Of a DNA stretch of 64,000 nucleotides, positions 40,854-50,232 are shown one piece after another. The stretch is from Palsa-504 sp963744575 (GTDB taxonomy: Bacteria; Actinomycetota; Actinomycetes; Streptosporangiales; Streptosporangiaceae), in assembly GCA_963744575.1 (NCBI GenBank), contig CAVUUF010000025.1, positions 603,486 to 667,485 on the forward strand, read 5' to 3'. A program made the translations under genes and the position numbers. How positions within the stretch are numbered: the first letter of the stretch is position 1; the number at the start of each line of letters is the position of its first letter. Under the pieces are notes generated by a model, which searched no databases, was not told the DNA's origin, and saw only the letters and a list, made by a program, of their open reading frames with translations.

Positions 40854-42179
40854 TCAGGACGATCCCGAGCGTGACTTCCCGAGCGGGCTCGGCGCGGTGA
40901 ACTCGACCCGGAGGACAGCCTGGCGCTGAAGTGTCCCGGTAAGCGCTCTGGCCGGGCGGATCCGGGCAGCGGCCTGGCTCAGGACGGCCCAGGTGGCACG
41001 CACGTAGGCAGCTTTATCCATGTGGGCGGCCGGGACGCTCTCGGCCAGATCAGCGAAGCGGAGCGGGACGCCGGGACTGGCGCCTGGGCCGAGGCTCCCG
41101 AATTGCACGATGTCGATCGGCTGGTGCCCGGCCAGCGCTGCGAGCGCTAGCAGCAGCCGCGAGTCGACCTGGCCGGCCGCCAGCTGCCTCCTGGCCGTAG
41201 CCGACACCGTGATCCGGGAATTGTTCAGCAGCGCAGCACCGGAGCTTTTGCGGTCGGCCAGGTCGGCGTTGAGCAAGGTCTGGTACGCCGCGGCGCCGTG
41301 CGGCGCGACCACCCGGACTGTGATCGCGCCAGGTCCGGAGCCGAAGGAGGCCAAGACGGCTGGCGCCCAGGCTGTGGTGAGGGTGCTGCCGAACAGCGCA
41401 TGCACTGTGGCGGTCTCTACGACCAAGTCCGAAGGCACCGGATCTGGCGACGCTGGCCCGAGCACGACCAGCTGGCCGGCGGGGAAGCCCTGCGCCTTGA
41501 GCACCGCGCACATCACCGCGTCGCATGACACGGTGACATCCGGGCTGACTTGCCCGGCGACCCAGGCGGCAGCCTGCGCGGGGACAGCCGCCTGGGCCGT
41601 CGGCTGCCGGGAGAGATGCTTTATCGCGACGGCGGCCAGTGACCCGATGACGATAAGGGCCACGCCCAGCAAGACCAGGCGGGCTTCAGCCCGACGTCGC
41701 GGTTTGCCCTCCCGTGGACGGACCGCGGGCTTGGGTTCGACGGCACTCCGGACCTTGACAACTGGCTCGAGGACAACTGGCTTGAGCCTGGCGGCGGCCC
41801 GAGGCTCGACGGCGGGGCCAAGCCATTCGGTGGCGTCGTCCTGGGGGAGGGGTCCGGTAATGCGCTCGGCCGCGGCGGCGCCGGTAGGTTCCTCGTTGGT
41901 TCCGTCGGCCTGGGAGCTAGTTTCCGGGCCCGCTTCCTCTCTGGCCGGGGACGTTGACGGGGGCACCCGGCGGTGCGGCTCGGCCGTCCGGTTCCCGGCC
42001 CGGCGCCCCTGTCCGCGGGCGACCGCCTCCGCCCGCTCGGCCTTCACCGCCGCCTGCATGCGCTGCCGCAATTCCGGCGACAGCACCGGTACAACCGGCG
42101 AGAGCGGGCCCGTCCACGCCGCTCCTCGGATGCGGTGGGGCAGCTCCGTGCTCAAGTCTTTTCCTGGCATGCGGGTCAA
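40854..42179 (-). CDS. hypothetical protein with single membrane anchor
   Basis: 441 aa. Residues 1-165 are hydrophilic, Pro/Glu/Arg-rich and probably disordered and cytoplasmic; residues ~168-188 form one membrane helix (LVLLGVALIVIGSLAAVAI); residues ~200-441 look like a folded extracytoplasmic domain (VTVSCDAVMCAVLKAQGFPA; DSRLLLALAALAGHQPIDIV). Two Cys near residue 220 could form a disulfide. No family recognised, though the topology resembles an anti-sigma factor or envelope sensor. No sigma-factor gene is adjacent. Confidence 0.75.
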   Translation of the reverse strand: MTRMPGKDLSTELPHRIRGAAWTGPLSPVVPVLSPELRQRMQAAVKAERAEAVARGQGRRAGNRTAEPHRRVPPSTSPAREEAGPETSSQADGTNEEPTGAAAAERITGPLPQDDATEWLGPAVEPRAAARLKPVVLEPVVKVRSAVEPKPAVRPREGKPRRRAEARLVLLGVALIVIGSLAAVAIKHLSRQPTAQAAVPAQAAAWVAGQVSPDVTVSCDAVMCAVLKAQGFPAGQLVVLGPASPDPVPSDLVVETATVHALFGSTLTTAWAPAVLASFGSGPGAITVRVVAPHGAAAYQTLLNADLADRKSSGAALLNNSRITVSATARRQLAAGQVDSRLLLALAALAGHQPIDIVQFGSLGPGASPGVPLRFADLAESVPAAHMDKAAYVRATWAVLSQAAARIRPARALTGTLQRQAVLRVEFTAPSPLGKSRSGSS

Positions 42180-42646
42180 ACCTCTATGAGCGATACGCAG
42201 CTAGGTCGATGCGCACCGCACGATGCAGTGGAGCGCCGGATTGGCGGCTATTCCGTCGATGCGAGGCGGCCAGCCCTTCTGCCGACACCATCATCGGTGC
42301 GAATGGCTCTGCTGCTGGATCGCTGACCCGTGGTCTATGGACGGCGCCTGCCCGGTATCGGGCATGCCGGGTGCCCCACCACCCGCGTGGCTAACATCAT
42401 TTCGTTCGGTGGTGTCACCTAACGCAGCGCTTCCGTACGAAACTGGACACCGCACTCAAACCGTAACCTGCCGATTCCTGCACAAGGGCACATTTGCGGA
42501 TTTTGCGAAGAATATCCCTTATCGTCGCGCAGCACGGTGCGTCTCGATCGGCAGAGGCGGATCATCATCGGCCGAGCGGGCAGGTGCTGCGGCGAGCTGG
42601 GGCTCTGCGCCGGGCTGGCCTCGTTCCTCGCCGGCTCGCCTGCTGG
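42180..42646. other. intergenic, no gene recognised
   Basis: 467 bp between divergent-facing ends of two minus-strand genes. Readings are short and overlapping. AT content rises at 42470-42530. No convincing RNA gene or repeat was found. Confidence 0.4.
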
Positions 42647-43447
42647 CTACGTGACGCGCTGGCTGAGCCAGTTCAGCACCTCGTCGGCGATCTCATGCCA
42701 GCCATGGTCGATGGTGAGTGAGTGGCCGCGGTCGTTGAACTCCCGCAGGTCGGTGATCGCCGGCGACTTGTGGTACAGCTTGCGGGTCGCCCGGGTGATC
42801 GCCGCCGGGACGGTGTGGTCGTGGCCTCCGGCGATCAGCAGCAGCGGCCCGCGGGTCTTGTTGCCCGTGTTGACCTTGGCCGGCGACTGCCGTGACAGGT
42901 TCGCGGCGGCGGCCTCGAACAGCGGCTTGCCCGGCGAGGGGACCGTCCACCGCTGGTACAGTTCGGCGGACTCCCGCGCGGGCAGCGCATTCCCGAAGCC
43001 ATAGTGGAACTGCTCCGGGGTCAGCGCGACTGCCTTGTTCCTGTTCGCCCGGCTGCGCAACGCGATGGAAGCGACCCGCAGCGCCGACGGGGGCAGGTAG
43101 ATCACGCCCTTGACCGGAGCCGCGTCGATCGCCACGCCCGCGGCCGCGAGGTCCTGGCCCAGCAGCCGCTGGACAATCAGGCCGCCGAACGAGTGGCCGA
43201 TCACGATTGGCGGGGCGTCCAGGGCCCGGATGACCTGTGCATAGTGGTCGACAACATCGTCGATGCCCTTCCCGGCCACCTGGTCCGGGTGGCTCCGGGT
43301 TTCCTCAACCGTGTCCGGGGCACCTGGCCAGCCCGGGGCCAACGGCGCGTAACCCGCCGTCTGGAACAGTTCCGTCCACGACGCCCACGAGCTCGCGTGC
43401 AGCCACAGACCGTGAATGAAGACAACATTCTTGCCCGCTGGCGTCAT
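42647..43447 (-). CDS. alpha/beta hydrolase
   Basis: 266 aa from ATG 43447. Start KNVVFIHGLWLHASSW; nucleophile elbow VIGHSFGGLIVQRLL; the acid Asp lies in GGHDHTVP and the catalytic His in DRGHSLTIDHGW. Intact triad. Similar to non-heme haloperoxidase or esterase-like hydrolases; substrate unknown. It is a paralogue type of the hydrolase at 37643 but not close. Confidence 0.9.
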   Translation of the reverse strand: MTPAGKNVVFIHGLWLHASSWASWTELFQTAGYAPLAPGWPGAPDTVEETRSHPDQVAGKGIDDVVDHYAQVIRALDAPPIVIGHSFGGLIVQRLLGQDLAAAGVAIDAAPVKGVIYLPPSALRVASIALRSRANRNKAVALTPEQFHYGFGNALPARESAELYQRWTVPSPGKPLFEAAAANLSRQSPAKVNTGNKTRGPLLLIAGGHDHTVPAAITRATRKLYHKSPAITDLREFNDRGHSLTIDHGWHEIADEVLNWLSQRVT

Positions 43448-43832
43448 CGCGTCCCTCTCGTCCCCTGGTATCGCAGCCCGCTGCTGACTCACCGGGCGCT
43501 TGAGGATCAGTGTCCTACCCGTTCCGCAGGCGCGACAACCTCCGCAGATACTGACCTCCGCTCGCAGCGGGCATGAGCGTGCGTTCCCCGCACCCGGCGA
43601 GGATGCACGCTTATGCATGCGGTCGACCGAGGTCATGGTTATCCTGGTACGCGCAAATCTGCGTGCGCCCAATGCTGGCAATGCCCTTTCTGAGGCAGGC
43701 CAGAGTCGGCTGCCCGTGACTGGTATTCGCCGTCTTTGCGGATGCTGGGCTGGCCCGTTGCCATACCAGTGGTAATGGGTAACACTTGAGGGTGGACGGC
43801 GACTGACCGGACTCTACTGTGGGGGCGTTATC
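43448..43832. other. divergent promoter region, no gene recognised
   Basis: The 385-bp gap separates the hydrolase and patatin genes. CCATACCA at about 43760 and TGGTAATGG form an imperfect inverted repeat. TACTGT at 43815-43820 followed by GGGGG lies 12 nt before the patatin ATG. Confidence 0.4.
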
Positions 43833-44837
43833 ATGGTCGATGCGGATCTTGTTCTTGAGGGTGGCGGGGTCAAGGGTACGGGCCTGGCGGGCGCCATCAC
43901 CGCGCTTACCTCCGCCGCGGAACCATATACATTCCACCGCGTGGCCGGTACGTCCGCGGGGGCAATCGTGGCGTCGATGCTCGCTGCTGGCTACACCGCA
44001 GCGGAGATGAATACGATCATGACAGATCTGGATTTCTCGCAATTCGAGGACAATCCCGGAATCTTCGCGCGGCATTTCCAGCAGATCGGAGAGGGCCTCG
44101 GCCTGATCGTGCACGAGGGGCTGTTCAAAGGTCAGTTCCTGCACGACTGGATCACGCAGACCCTTGCGGCCAAGAACGTGCACACCTGGGGTGACCTGAA
44201 AGACGACGACCCGGACAGTTCGCTGCCGCCCGAACAGCGGTACAAGCTGGTCGTGATCGCCTCAGACGTGTCTCGTGGCCGGATGCTGCGGCTACCCTGG
44301 GACTACCAGCCGCTGCTGGGCGTGGATCCCGACACGCAGCCGGTGGCTGACGCGGTGCGGTCCTCGGCGGGCATACCGTTCTTCTTCCGGCCCTTCCACA
44401 TGACGGCCGACCCGGAGACTACCGGGGGACACGGGGAGATCTTGTGCACCGACGGCGGCATGCTGTCGAACTTCCCGGTCGGTATCTTCGACCGCACGGA
44501 CGGCAAGCCACCCAGGTGGCCCACCTTCGGTGTAAAGCTGTCGGCCCATCTCTCGCTTGCCCAGGGCACGTGGGACCCCGACGCTGACTCAATCCAGCTC
44601 GCCAAGTCGCTGCTGACCACCATGCAAAAGGCCCATGACCAGGTATACGTCGACCAGCCGTCAGTAGTGTCACGGACAATTTTTGTGGATACGACGGGTT
44701 ACAACGCGACCGATTTCCATCTCACGCTCGCGGACAAGCAGAAGCTGTTTAACAGCGGCCTCGAGGCCGGCCGGAAGTTCCTCGGCGGATGGGACTGGGC
44801 TAAATGGCTACAAGGCGATTACCCGACGGCTGCCTGA
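43833..44837 (+). CDS. patatin-like phospholipase
   Basis: 334 aa. Oxyanion motif LEGGGVKGTG near residue 8, nucleophile GTSAG near residue 40 and the Asp of the catalytic dyad in CTDGGMLSNFPV. This is the ExoU/RssA-type patatin fold that hydrolyses acyl esters of phospholipids. There is no signal peptide, so it is probably cytoplasmic. It faces the DUF234-type ATPase gene and no cyclic-nucleotide synthase is next to it, so a CBASS-type role is not indicated. Confidence 0.92.
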   Translation: MVDADLVLEGGGVKGTGLAGAITALTSAAEPYTFHRVAGTSAGAIVASMLAAGYTAAEMNTIMTDLDFSQFEDNPGIFARHFQQIGEGLGLIVHEGLFKGQFLHDWITQTLAAKNVHTWGDLKDDDPDSSLPPEQRYKLVVIASDVSRGRMLRLPWDYQPLLGVDPDTQPVADAVRSSAGIPFFFRPFHMTADPETTGGHGEILCTDGGMLSNFPVGIFDRTDGKPPRWPTFGVKLSAHLSLAQGTWDPDADSIQLAKSLLTTMQKAHDQVYVDQPSVVSRTIFVDTTGYNATDFHLTLADKQKLFNSGLEAGRKFLGGWDWAKWLQGDYPTAA

Positions 44838-44864
44838 ACCGCGGCGCGTGACCACGCGAATTCG

Positions 44865-46373
44865 TTAATCCGCGTAGAGCTGATCCAGGCCGACGAGATG
44901 GATGTCGCGGTGCTGGCCGGCCTGCAGTTCACGGTCGAAGCCCGCACCGGAATAGCAGATGAGCACGGTGTCGCGGGTGTCGAATCCCTTGACCGCGAGC
45001 AGGTCCCGGGCGCGGCTCAGGCGCTCGATGTGGCGGGGGCCCATGACCCGGTCCCATTTCACCTCGCCGAGGGAGAGAACCTTGCGCGGGCGCCCGTGCT
45101 CGGTGAGAGCGAGCACCGCGACGTCGATCTCGATCTGGGTCCGGTTAGCTGCGTCCGGGACTACCCCAGATCCCACCTCGCCTGGCGGGCCGCCGAAGAT
45201 TCCGGGATCGGCCGTGACCGCATAGTCGCGGCACACCGCTTCGAAATGCGGCCCTGTTACCTGCGACAGGAAACGTGCGCGCGCCCCGGGCCAGACGGCT
45301 GGCCCGCCACCGAGTTCGAGACGTGCCCATTCCCGGCTCATGATGGCCTGATAGAAGGTGATGAGCGGCTCGGCGATGCGGTACCTCGCCCGTCCTGATC
45401 TGAACAGATCGGGTTCCTTGATCAGCAGCCGGGAATCCTCCAGGACACGGAGGGGATGCGCGATCTCGTTGGACTTCCGGCCGATATAGCTGGCGATTCC
45501 GCCGGAGGTGGTGTTTCCCTCGGCTACTGCGGCGAGCACCGAATGGTACAGCGACGGGTCGCGAATCTCGGTCTCCTCGGCGAGAAGGTAGCGGGCTTCC
45601 CGGAATAGCGGGGTCTGCGGATTCAGCACCGTCCGGATCGCCCATGCATCAAAATCGGCGAGGTCCGCGGGGGTGTCTTCGCGCAGGAGTTCCCGTCGGT
45701 AAGCGGGAGTTCCGCCTACCACTGAGTGCACGAGCACGGCCAGCCTGGGATCGGTAATGTCCCAGAACCGTGCCGCGTCCCGGTAGCCGAAGGGGTGGAC
45801 GATCAACTCGAGGCCCGCCCGCCCCCGTAGGGGCGCCGGCCCGGAAAGCAGCCCTCCCATCACTGACATGGCTGAGCCGCAAAGGAGGAGCCGCGCGCGG
45901 CTCGCCGATCCGCTCCCCCCCGGGCCGAGCTCCCGCTGGATGATCGACGGCAGGCCGGGTGATGCCTTGACCAGGAAGGGGAACTCATCAATGACCACCG
46001 GGACAATACGATCCCCGGTGAGCCGGAACAGGTACGGGATGGCGTCAAGCCAGTCCCGGAACGGCGGGACCGGCGATCCGCTGAACCGGATGAGTTCGTC
46101 GGTGAACAGCCGGAGCGAGACCGTCTCGGTCAGCTCCAGGGCCGGGAAGTAGATTCCGCCCAGAGCAGTCGCCAGCGCCTGGAGGAGATAGCTCTTGCCC
46201 TGTCGGCGCCGTCCGCTCACCACGCCCAGCGTGGCGCCAGGACGGGGATCGGCGGCGAAAGCGACCAGCCCGGCCCATTCGGCGTCCCGGTCGAACAGGT
46301 GAGGCGGCTTAGCCGGTGCCACATTCGGTGAAGCATGCATAGTCGAAGTATACTTGACCGAAGCATACTTCAC
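44865..46373 (-). CDS. archaeal-type AAA ATPase with DUF234 nuclease-like C-terminus
   Basis: 502 aa. Walker A lies in VVSGRRRQGKSYLLQAL near residue 52 and Walker B in VPVVIDEFPFLV near residue 125; a winged-helix region follows (GGIASYIGRKSNEIAHPLRV). The C-terminal part has EIDVAVLALTEHG then LGEVKWD, a PD-(D/E)xK-like pattern typical of DUF234 ATPases, which are often linked to mobile or defence regions. The N-terminus M-KYASV-KYTST-MHASP is encoded by a 15-bp repeat, so the start could instead be ATG 46340. Confidence 0.85.
   Translation of the reverse strand: MKYASVKYTSTMHASPNVAPAKPPHLFDRDAEWAGLVAFAADPRPGATLGVVSGRRRQGKSYLLQALATALGGIYFPALELTETVSLRLFTDELIRFSGSPVPPFRDWLDAIPYLFRLTGDRIVPVVIDEFPFLVKASPGLPSIIQRELGPGGSGSASRARLLLCGSAMSVMGGLLSGPAPLRGRAGLELIVHPFGYRDAARFWDITDPRLAVLVHSVVGGTPAYRRELLREDTPADLADFDAWAIRTVLNPQTPLFREARYLLAEETEIRDPSLYHSVLAAVAEGNTTSGGIASYIGRKSNEIAHPLRVLEDSRLLIKEPDLFRSGRARYRIAEPLITFYQAIMSREWARLELGGGPAVWPGARARFLSQVTGPHFEAVCRDYAVTADPGIFGGPPGEVGSGVVPDAANRTQIEIDVAVLALTEHGRPRKVLSLGEVKWDRVMGPRHIERLSRARDLLAVKGFDTRDTVLICYSGAGFDRELQAGQHRDIHLVGLDQLYAD
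46326..46370. repeat. three 15-bp repeats at the ATPase start
   Basis: On the minus strand three 15-bp units read AAGTATGCTTCGGTC, AAGTATACTTCGACT and ATGCATGCTTCACCG. The middle one contains the perfect palindrome AAGTATACTT. TATACT and TATAGT -10-like boxes overlap them. They may be operator repeats that happen to be translated as pentapeptides. Confidence 0.7.
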
Positions 46374-46429
46374 TATATGTGTGAATGATCAAGCGCAACC
46401 AGGAAACGATGACCGTGACCCTGCAGCGG

Positions 46430-46833
46430 CTCGCAGCGGCGCTGGAGGCGCTGACCATCGCGATCGGCAGGTCGTGGTTGATGTGGGCATTCATGCCTGC
46501 CAGCGCGAACTGGACCGGTTCGATCCCCGCCACGGCGCGCTGCTCCGCCAGCGGCCGCCACGCCAACGGCACCGCCGCCGGAGTGGTAGCGGTGTCGGCC
46601 GCGGCGAAGTACAGGTTCGCAAACGCCACATCCAGCTGGGTCATGAACGCCGGGTCAGCGAAGAAGCCCTGGCCGAGCTGGCTATTCACCTGCCGGGTCA
46701 CGTCCAGGTACATGCGGTTGAAACACGCCAGCCCATCTGCCGCCGGCAGTACCGACGCGATCGCCTCCATGCGAGCGATCGCTCCGGCCACCGAGACCAC
46801 CGGCGCGTCCGCAACGGGCAGTGCTGCCGACAT
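46430..46833 (-). pseudogene. DUF5995 family protein, C-terminus lost
   Basis: From ATG 46833 the reading matches DUF5995 well for ~130 residues: DGLACFNRMYLDVTRQVN, QGFFADPAFMTQLDVAFANL and EPVQFALAGMNAHINHDLP. After that it becomes unrelated (SASSAAASRCRVTV) and runs into the ATPase gene to a stop at 46309. The family normally continues for another ~80 residues. The break lies about 60 bp upstream of the ATPase start, so the ATPase segment probably replaced the 3' end. Confidence 0.75.
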
Positions 46834-47382
46834 GGCCGTTACTATACGATCACCAGGCTCGCCACGTACCAGACACTCCTAGCCAGGCCATCGCCAGTCC
46901 CGCCGAATGCGCCGGGAGCGGCAGGAGCGCACATCTCTTCGGGCGGCCGCGATGTATTAATGTGCAGCCTGAGCAGCCGGTGTTCTCCGTCCTGAGATGC
47001 GCTGGGCCGGCGAAGCTGTGAGGCGCGCGAGATCGGCGCGGACTGCCCGCGTCAGCTGCGCGCAGGCGGGTCGCTGGCGGCCGGGAGGGGCCCAAGCCCC
47101 CGGCGAAACACTGCCGCACGGGGCCGAACCGCTCGTCGGCAAACCCCTGCACGTCCATGTGACCATCCTGGCCCCGCACCCGGCGATCACCCGCGCCGGG
47201 GCCAGGTTCTGCATGACCTCCCGAAACACAGCTCAAGCAGACCGTGCACGGTCACGGTGAGTGAAACCTCGCCATGATGGTCCGTTCACATTGGAATGTT
47301 CTGCGCGCCTGCAACTTGCCTGGTGGCGGGGCCGCGTGTAGGAGACCGCCCCAGTTCGGCGAACCATGGCCACCCCTGACAT
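46834..47382. other. degenerate region with a gene stub
   Basis: No intact gene. Apart from the beta-lactamase-like stub at 47080-47158, the readings are low complexity. The segment lies between two broken genes. Confidence 0.4.
47080..47158 (-). pseudogene. beta-lactamase family serine hydrolase, N-terminal stub
   Basis: The minus-strand reading MDVQGFADERFGPVRQCFAG (47158 downwards) resembles the N-terminal helix of EstB/class C-like serine hydrolases (DERFxPVRxAFAxGL). The SxxK-containing domain that should follow is absent. Only a short match, so the assignment is tentative. Confidence 0.35.
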
Positions 47383-47817
47383 TCAGACGGGAGCGTCCTC
47401 GGGGTCCGATGGCTGCGCCACGGGCGCTGTCTTCGGCACCCGGTGCCCGGCCAGTAGCGCGGCCGCGAAAATAGCCAGCGCGTTGAGGCCGTGCAGCACG
47501 CCGATGATGGCGGCGGAGTAGGCGGCGTAGGCGAGGAAGAACTGCACCACGATAAGGCCGAGCGGGATCGCCGCCCAGCGCACGCCGTGAGTGAGCTTGG
47601 CGCCGAACGAGACCGCGAGCAGGGCGACGGCGCACAGGAGGACGATGTAGGCGAAGGAATGGTGCAGGGTCACCCCGGTGGTGTCTCCGTCGGAGACCGG
47701 GCCGTTGTCGATGTTGTTCTCCAGGGCGAAGGCGCCGAACGCGATCAGCGACGCCTGTACGGCGACAGACAAGGCCAGCAGGTAGGCGAGCACCCGGTAT
47801 GCGGTTCTCATGGTCAT
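47383..47817 (-). CDS. DUF6220 family membrane protein
   Basis: 144 aa from ATG 47817 (ribosome site GAAGGGA). Four hydrophobic helices: YRVLAYLLALSVAVQASLIA, SFAYIVLLCAVALLAVSFGA, PLGLIVVQFFLAYAAYSA and LNALAIFAAALLA. The N-terminal pattern RTAYRVLAYLLA and the HSFAY helix match DUF6220. Function unknown. It is divergent from the decayed two-component genes. Confidence 0.8.
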   Translation of the reverse strand: MTMRTAYRVLAYLLALSVAVQASLIAFGAFALENNIDNGPVSDGDTTGVTLHHSFAYIVLLCAVALLAVSFGAKLTHGVRWAAIPLGLIVVQFFLAYAAYSAAIIGVLHGLNALAIFAAALLAGHRVPKTAPVAQPSDPEDAPV

Positions 47818-47929
47818 GCTTCCCTTCGATGTGCTGAGGCGGCGGTTCCTGGGTTCGGCAGGACGGCGCGCTCGGGTCGCGGCTGGCCGGCTATGCGAAC
47901 CTGAACCGGTCGGACGGAGCCTGATCGGG

Positions 47930-48312
47930 GCGCCCGGCTCTGACGGGCTGCTGCGCGACCTGGCCGGGGAGGTCCGCCGCGGTCTCGACCTGACCTGGGC
48001 CCGGGTGTCGCTGGATGCGGCGGACGGGCGTCCCGCGATCGCGTGGTGGCGGGCCAGGACGCCGAGCGTCGGCGGATCCAGCGGATCCTGCACGACGGGG
48101 TCCAGCAGGAGATCGTGGCCCTGTCGGCCCGGGCCGGGCTGGTTCGCCAGCAACTGCTACGGGTGACCCGGCCGCTGCCGAGGGCCTGGCCGAGATGCAG
48201 CGCGATCTGTCCACCACGCTGCACGACGTCCGGGATGTCGCCCACGCGATCCACCCGCCGGTGCTGTCGGACCGCGGGCTGCTGGAGGCGATCGAGGCTC
48301 AGTCCGGGAGGG
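47930..48312 (+). pseudogene. NarL-type sensor histidine kinase remnant
   Basis: Pieces of one kinase lie in three frames: a GAF-linker piece (LLRDLAGEVRRGLDLTWARV), a HisKA_3 phosphoacceptor piece (ERRRIQRILHDGVQQEIVAL) and its following helix (RDLSTTLHDVRDVAHAIHPP). The N-terminal sensor and the entire HATPase domain are missing, and the reading runs straight into receiver-domain sequence near 48312. Confidence 0.75.
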
Positions 48313-48957
48313 CGTGCGGCGGCTGCTCGAGGATTCCGGCGACGTCACCGTGGCGGCCGCGGTCGGGTCGGCGCCGGAATTGCTCGATGCCGTCGGGCGG
48401 TTGCGGCCCGCGGCGGTGCTCACCGACATCCGGATGCCGGCCAGCCCGGGCGGCCCCGGTGAACGGCCCGGCATGGAGGGTATCGACGCGGCCCGCGCGA
48501 TCAGGGCGGCGTACCCGCGCACCGGCGTGGTGGTGCTGTCCCAGTACGCCGAGGAGAGCTATGCGTTCGAGCTGTTCCGGGACGGCACGGCCGGGCTGGC
48601 CCGCCTGCTCAAGGACCGCATCGGCGAGGTGGGCCGCCTGCTGGAAGCGCTGCGCGAGGTCGCCGCGGGCGGGTCCTTGATCGACCCGCAGGTGGTCGAG
48701 GCGCTGGTCCGGGGCCGGGCCCGGTACGCGCCTCGGCCCTGAGGGACCTGACGCCGCGCGAGCTCGGCGTGCTGCGGGAGATGGCGGCCGGGCGCGGCAA
48801 CGCCGGCATCGCCGCGCAGCTGCACCTGTCGGAGTCCTCGGTGGAAAAGCACGTCAACGCGATCTTTACCAAGCTCGGCCTGACCACCGAGGACCTGTCC
48901 CACCGCCGGGTCACCGCGGTGCTGACGTTCCTGCGCGACGCGGGCCTGCGCGGCTGA
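48313..48957 (+). pseudogene. NarL/FixJ response regulator remnant
   Basis: The receiver part starts without its first ~15 residues (VRRLLEDSGDVTVAAAVG) but keeps the phosphorylation Asp in VLTDIRMP and the Lys in RLLKDRIGEV. It ends at 48742 in one frame; the LuxR HTH (LTPRELGVLREMAAGRGN, then SESSVEKHVNAIFTKLGL) continues in another frame to 48957. A frameshift near 48720 separates them. Confidence 0.75.
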
Positions 48958-49322
48958 AACCTGCAAGCCAGCCCGGACCGGCCCTGCGGGCAGCCGCAAC
49001 CACCCCGGCGGCTGACCTCGTTCCGCCCCGGCCGCCCGGCGTCTAGCTTCGATGGCACCTCCCCCGGGACCGAACCGGGAGAATGCCAGGTCCCGTTCCT
49101 CGCCTGATCCGGTCACGAGCAGGGACGGTAGACCCTCAGCCTTCCAGGCGCGCGATGTCCGCCCGGGCGGCCGCGGCCCGATGACGGCCGGGTCGCTGCC
49201 GGTCCAGAGCTGGGCGGGTATTCAGCGTGCCCGGTTCCGCCCGTCCCGGTTCTGGTAATCGCGCAAAGGCGCCCGCGGACCGGGACGGGCGGCCAGAAGG
49301 CGCCTGCCCGGTCCGCTGGCGG
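48958..49322. other. intergenic with csp terminator
   Basis: No gene was recognised. GCGGACCGGG (49275-49284) and CCCGGTCCGC (49307-49316) form a perfect 10-bp stem, 7 bp beyond the stop of the cold-shock gene on the minus strand, and probably terminate it. Confidence 0.55.
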
Positions 49323-49526
49323 TCAGAGCGGGCGGACTTCCTCTGCCTGAGGGCCCTTTGGCCCCCGTCCGGCGGTGTAAGCGACCCGCTGGTTGTCCTG
49401 CAGGCTGCGGAAGCCGTCAGCCTGGATGGCAGAGTGATGGACGAACACGTCGGCGGTTCCGTCGTCGGGGGCGATGAAGCCGTAGCCCTTGTCGGCGTTG
49501 AACCACTTGACGGTGCCTTCAGCCAT
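49323..49526 (-). CDS. cspA: cold shock protein, CspA family
   Basis: 67 aa OB-fold protein: MAEGTVKWFNADKGYGFIAP carries RNP1 (KGYGFI), and DVFVHHSAI carries RNP2 (VFVHH). It binds single-stranded RNA/DNA and acts as an RNA chaperone. ATG 49526 is the family start. The ~230-bp upstream gap, with an AT-rich block at 49660-49700, could give a long 5' leader of the kind that makes csp mRNAs temperature-responsive. Confidence 0.95.
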   Translation of the reverse strand: MAEGTVKWFNADKGYGFIAPDDGTADVFVHHSAIQADGFRSLQDNQRVAYTAGRGPKGPQAEEVRPL

Positions 49527-49757
49527 GTACTTCTCCTGTAGGGACGATCGTTCGGGAGGCACGTGCGCGCACCCCCGGGTTGTCGCGACCGCCAGCCTGC
49601 CGGGAAGACCTGGCCGTGTACTCGCGGCGCCCGCTGTCAGAAGTTCGCAGGCGCAGGTACACGTAACGAATTTCGACTACAACCACCACCCATTAAACAC
49701 CATGCCCGGCACCCGGCTGACCAGCCGCGCTCGCACAGCCGCCCGAGGCCGGGTCAG

Positions 49758-50024
49758 CTAGGCCTTCCGGCGCGCGCCGCCTTCATGCTCGCGCGCGACC
49801 AGTTGCCGCCGGAACTGAAGGTCCTGGTCGGGTGCGTACCGGAGCTTGGTGTTCTGCCGCCCGCGGAAGGTCGTCTCGGGCAGGAACCGCTCGCGTAGTC
49901 CCTCCAACGGCAGCGGGTCGGCCCGGCTGGCCCCGCACCAGTTCAGCGCGTCGGCCGCGACGTGGAGGAACACCTCGCCGGGGAAGGTGTTGTCTCGCGG
50001 GTGCAGGGGCGCAAGCTCGCTCAC
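49758..50024 (-). pseudogene. fragment of an unassigned conserved protein
   Basis: 88 codons. The first ~65 residues look folded (HPRDNTFPGEVFLHVAADAL, then LEGLRERFLPETTFRGRQN), but the end is an Arg/Glu-rich tail, and no recognisable second half follows. The name of the family is not known to me. Decay is inferred from the abrupt change and from the neighbouring broken genes; a short real gene is also possible. Confidence 0.4.
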
Positions 50025-50232
50025 CAGCTGGAAGACGTCAGCGTCGCAGGCGAGCCCGGCCAGCAGGACAGCCGGGCGGTCACGGTGTCCTCTGGGGTCG
50101 GCCGCTTCCTGGCAGGCATATTCCGACGGTAAGGCAGAACCACCGGTCGCCGGGCGGCCGCGCCGACGGATGCCCAGCCCACACGGACTGGAGGACTGGT
50201 CTGCCGGTGGCCAGCGCAGCCGAGGGGTTCGG

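Noticed and set aside
43833..46373. Patatin plus ATPase as an anti-phage system
   Set aside because: The genes are convergent, not an operon; no cyclase, HORMA or other partner is adjacent, and the DUF234 ATPase is under its own repeat promoter.
46850..47236. 128-aa minus-strand gene
   Set aside because: Apart from a ~25-residue beta-lactamase-like stretch it is low complexity with no consistent coding character.
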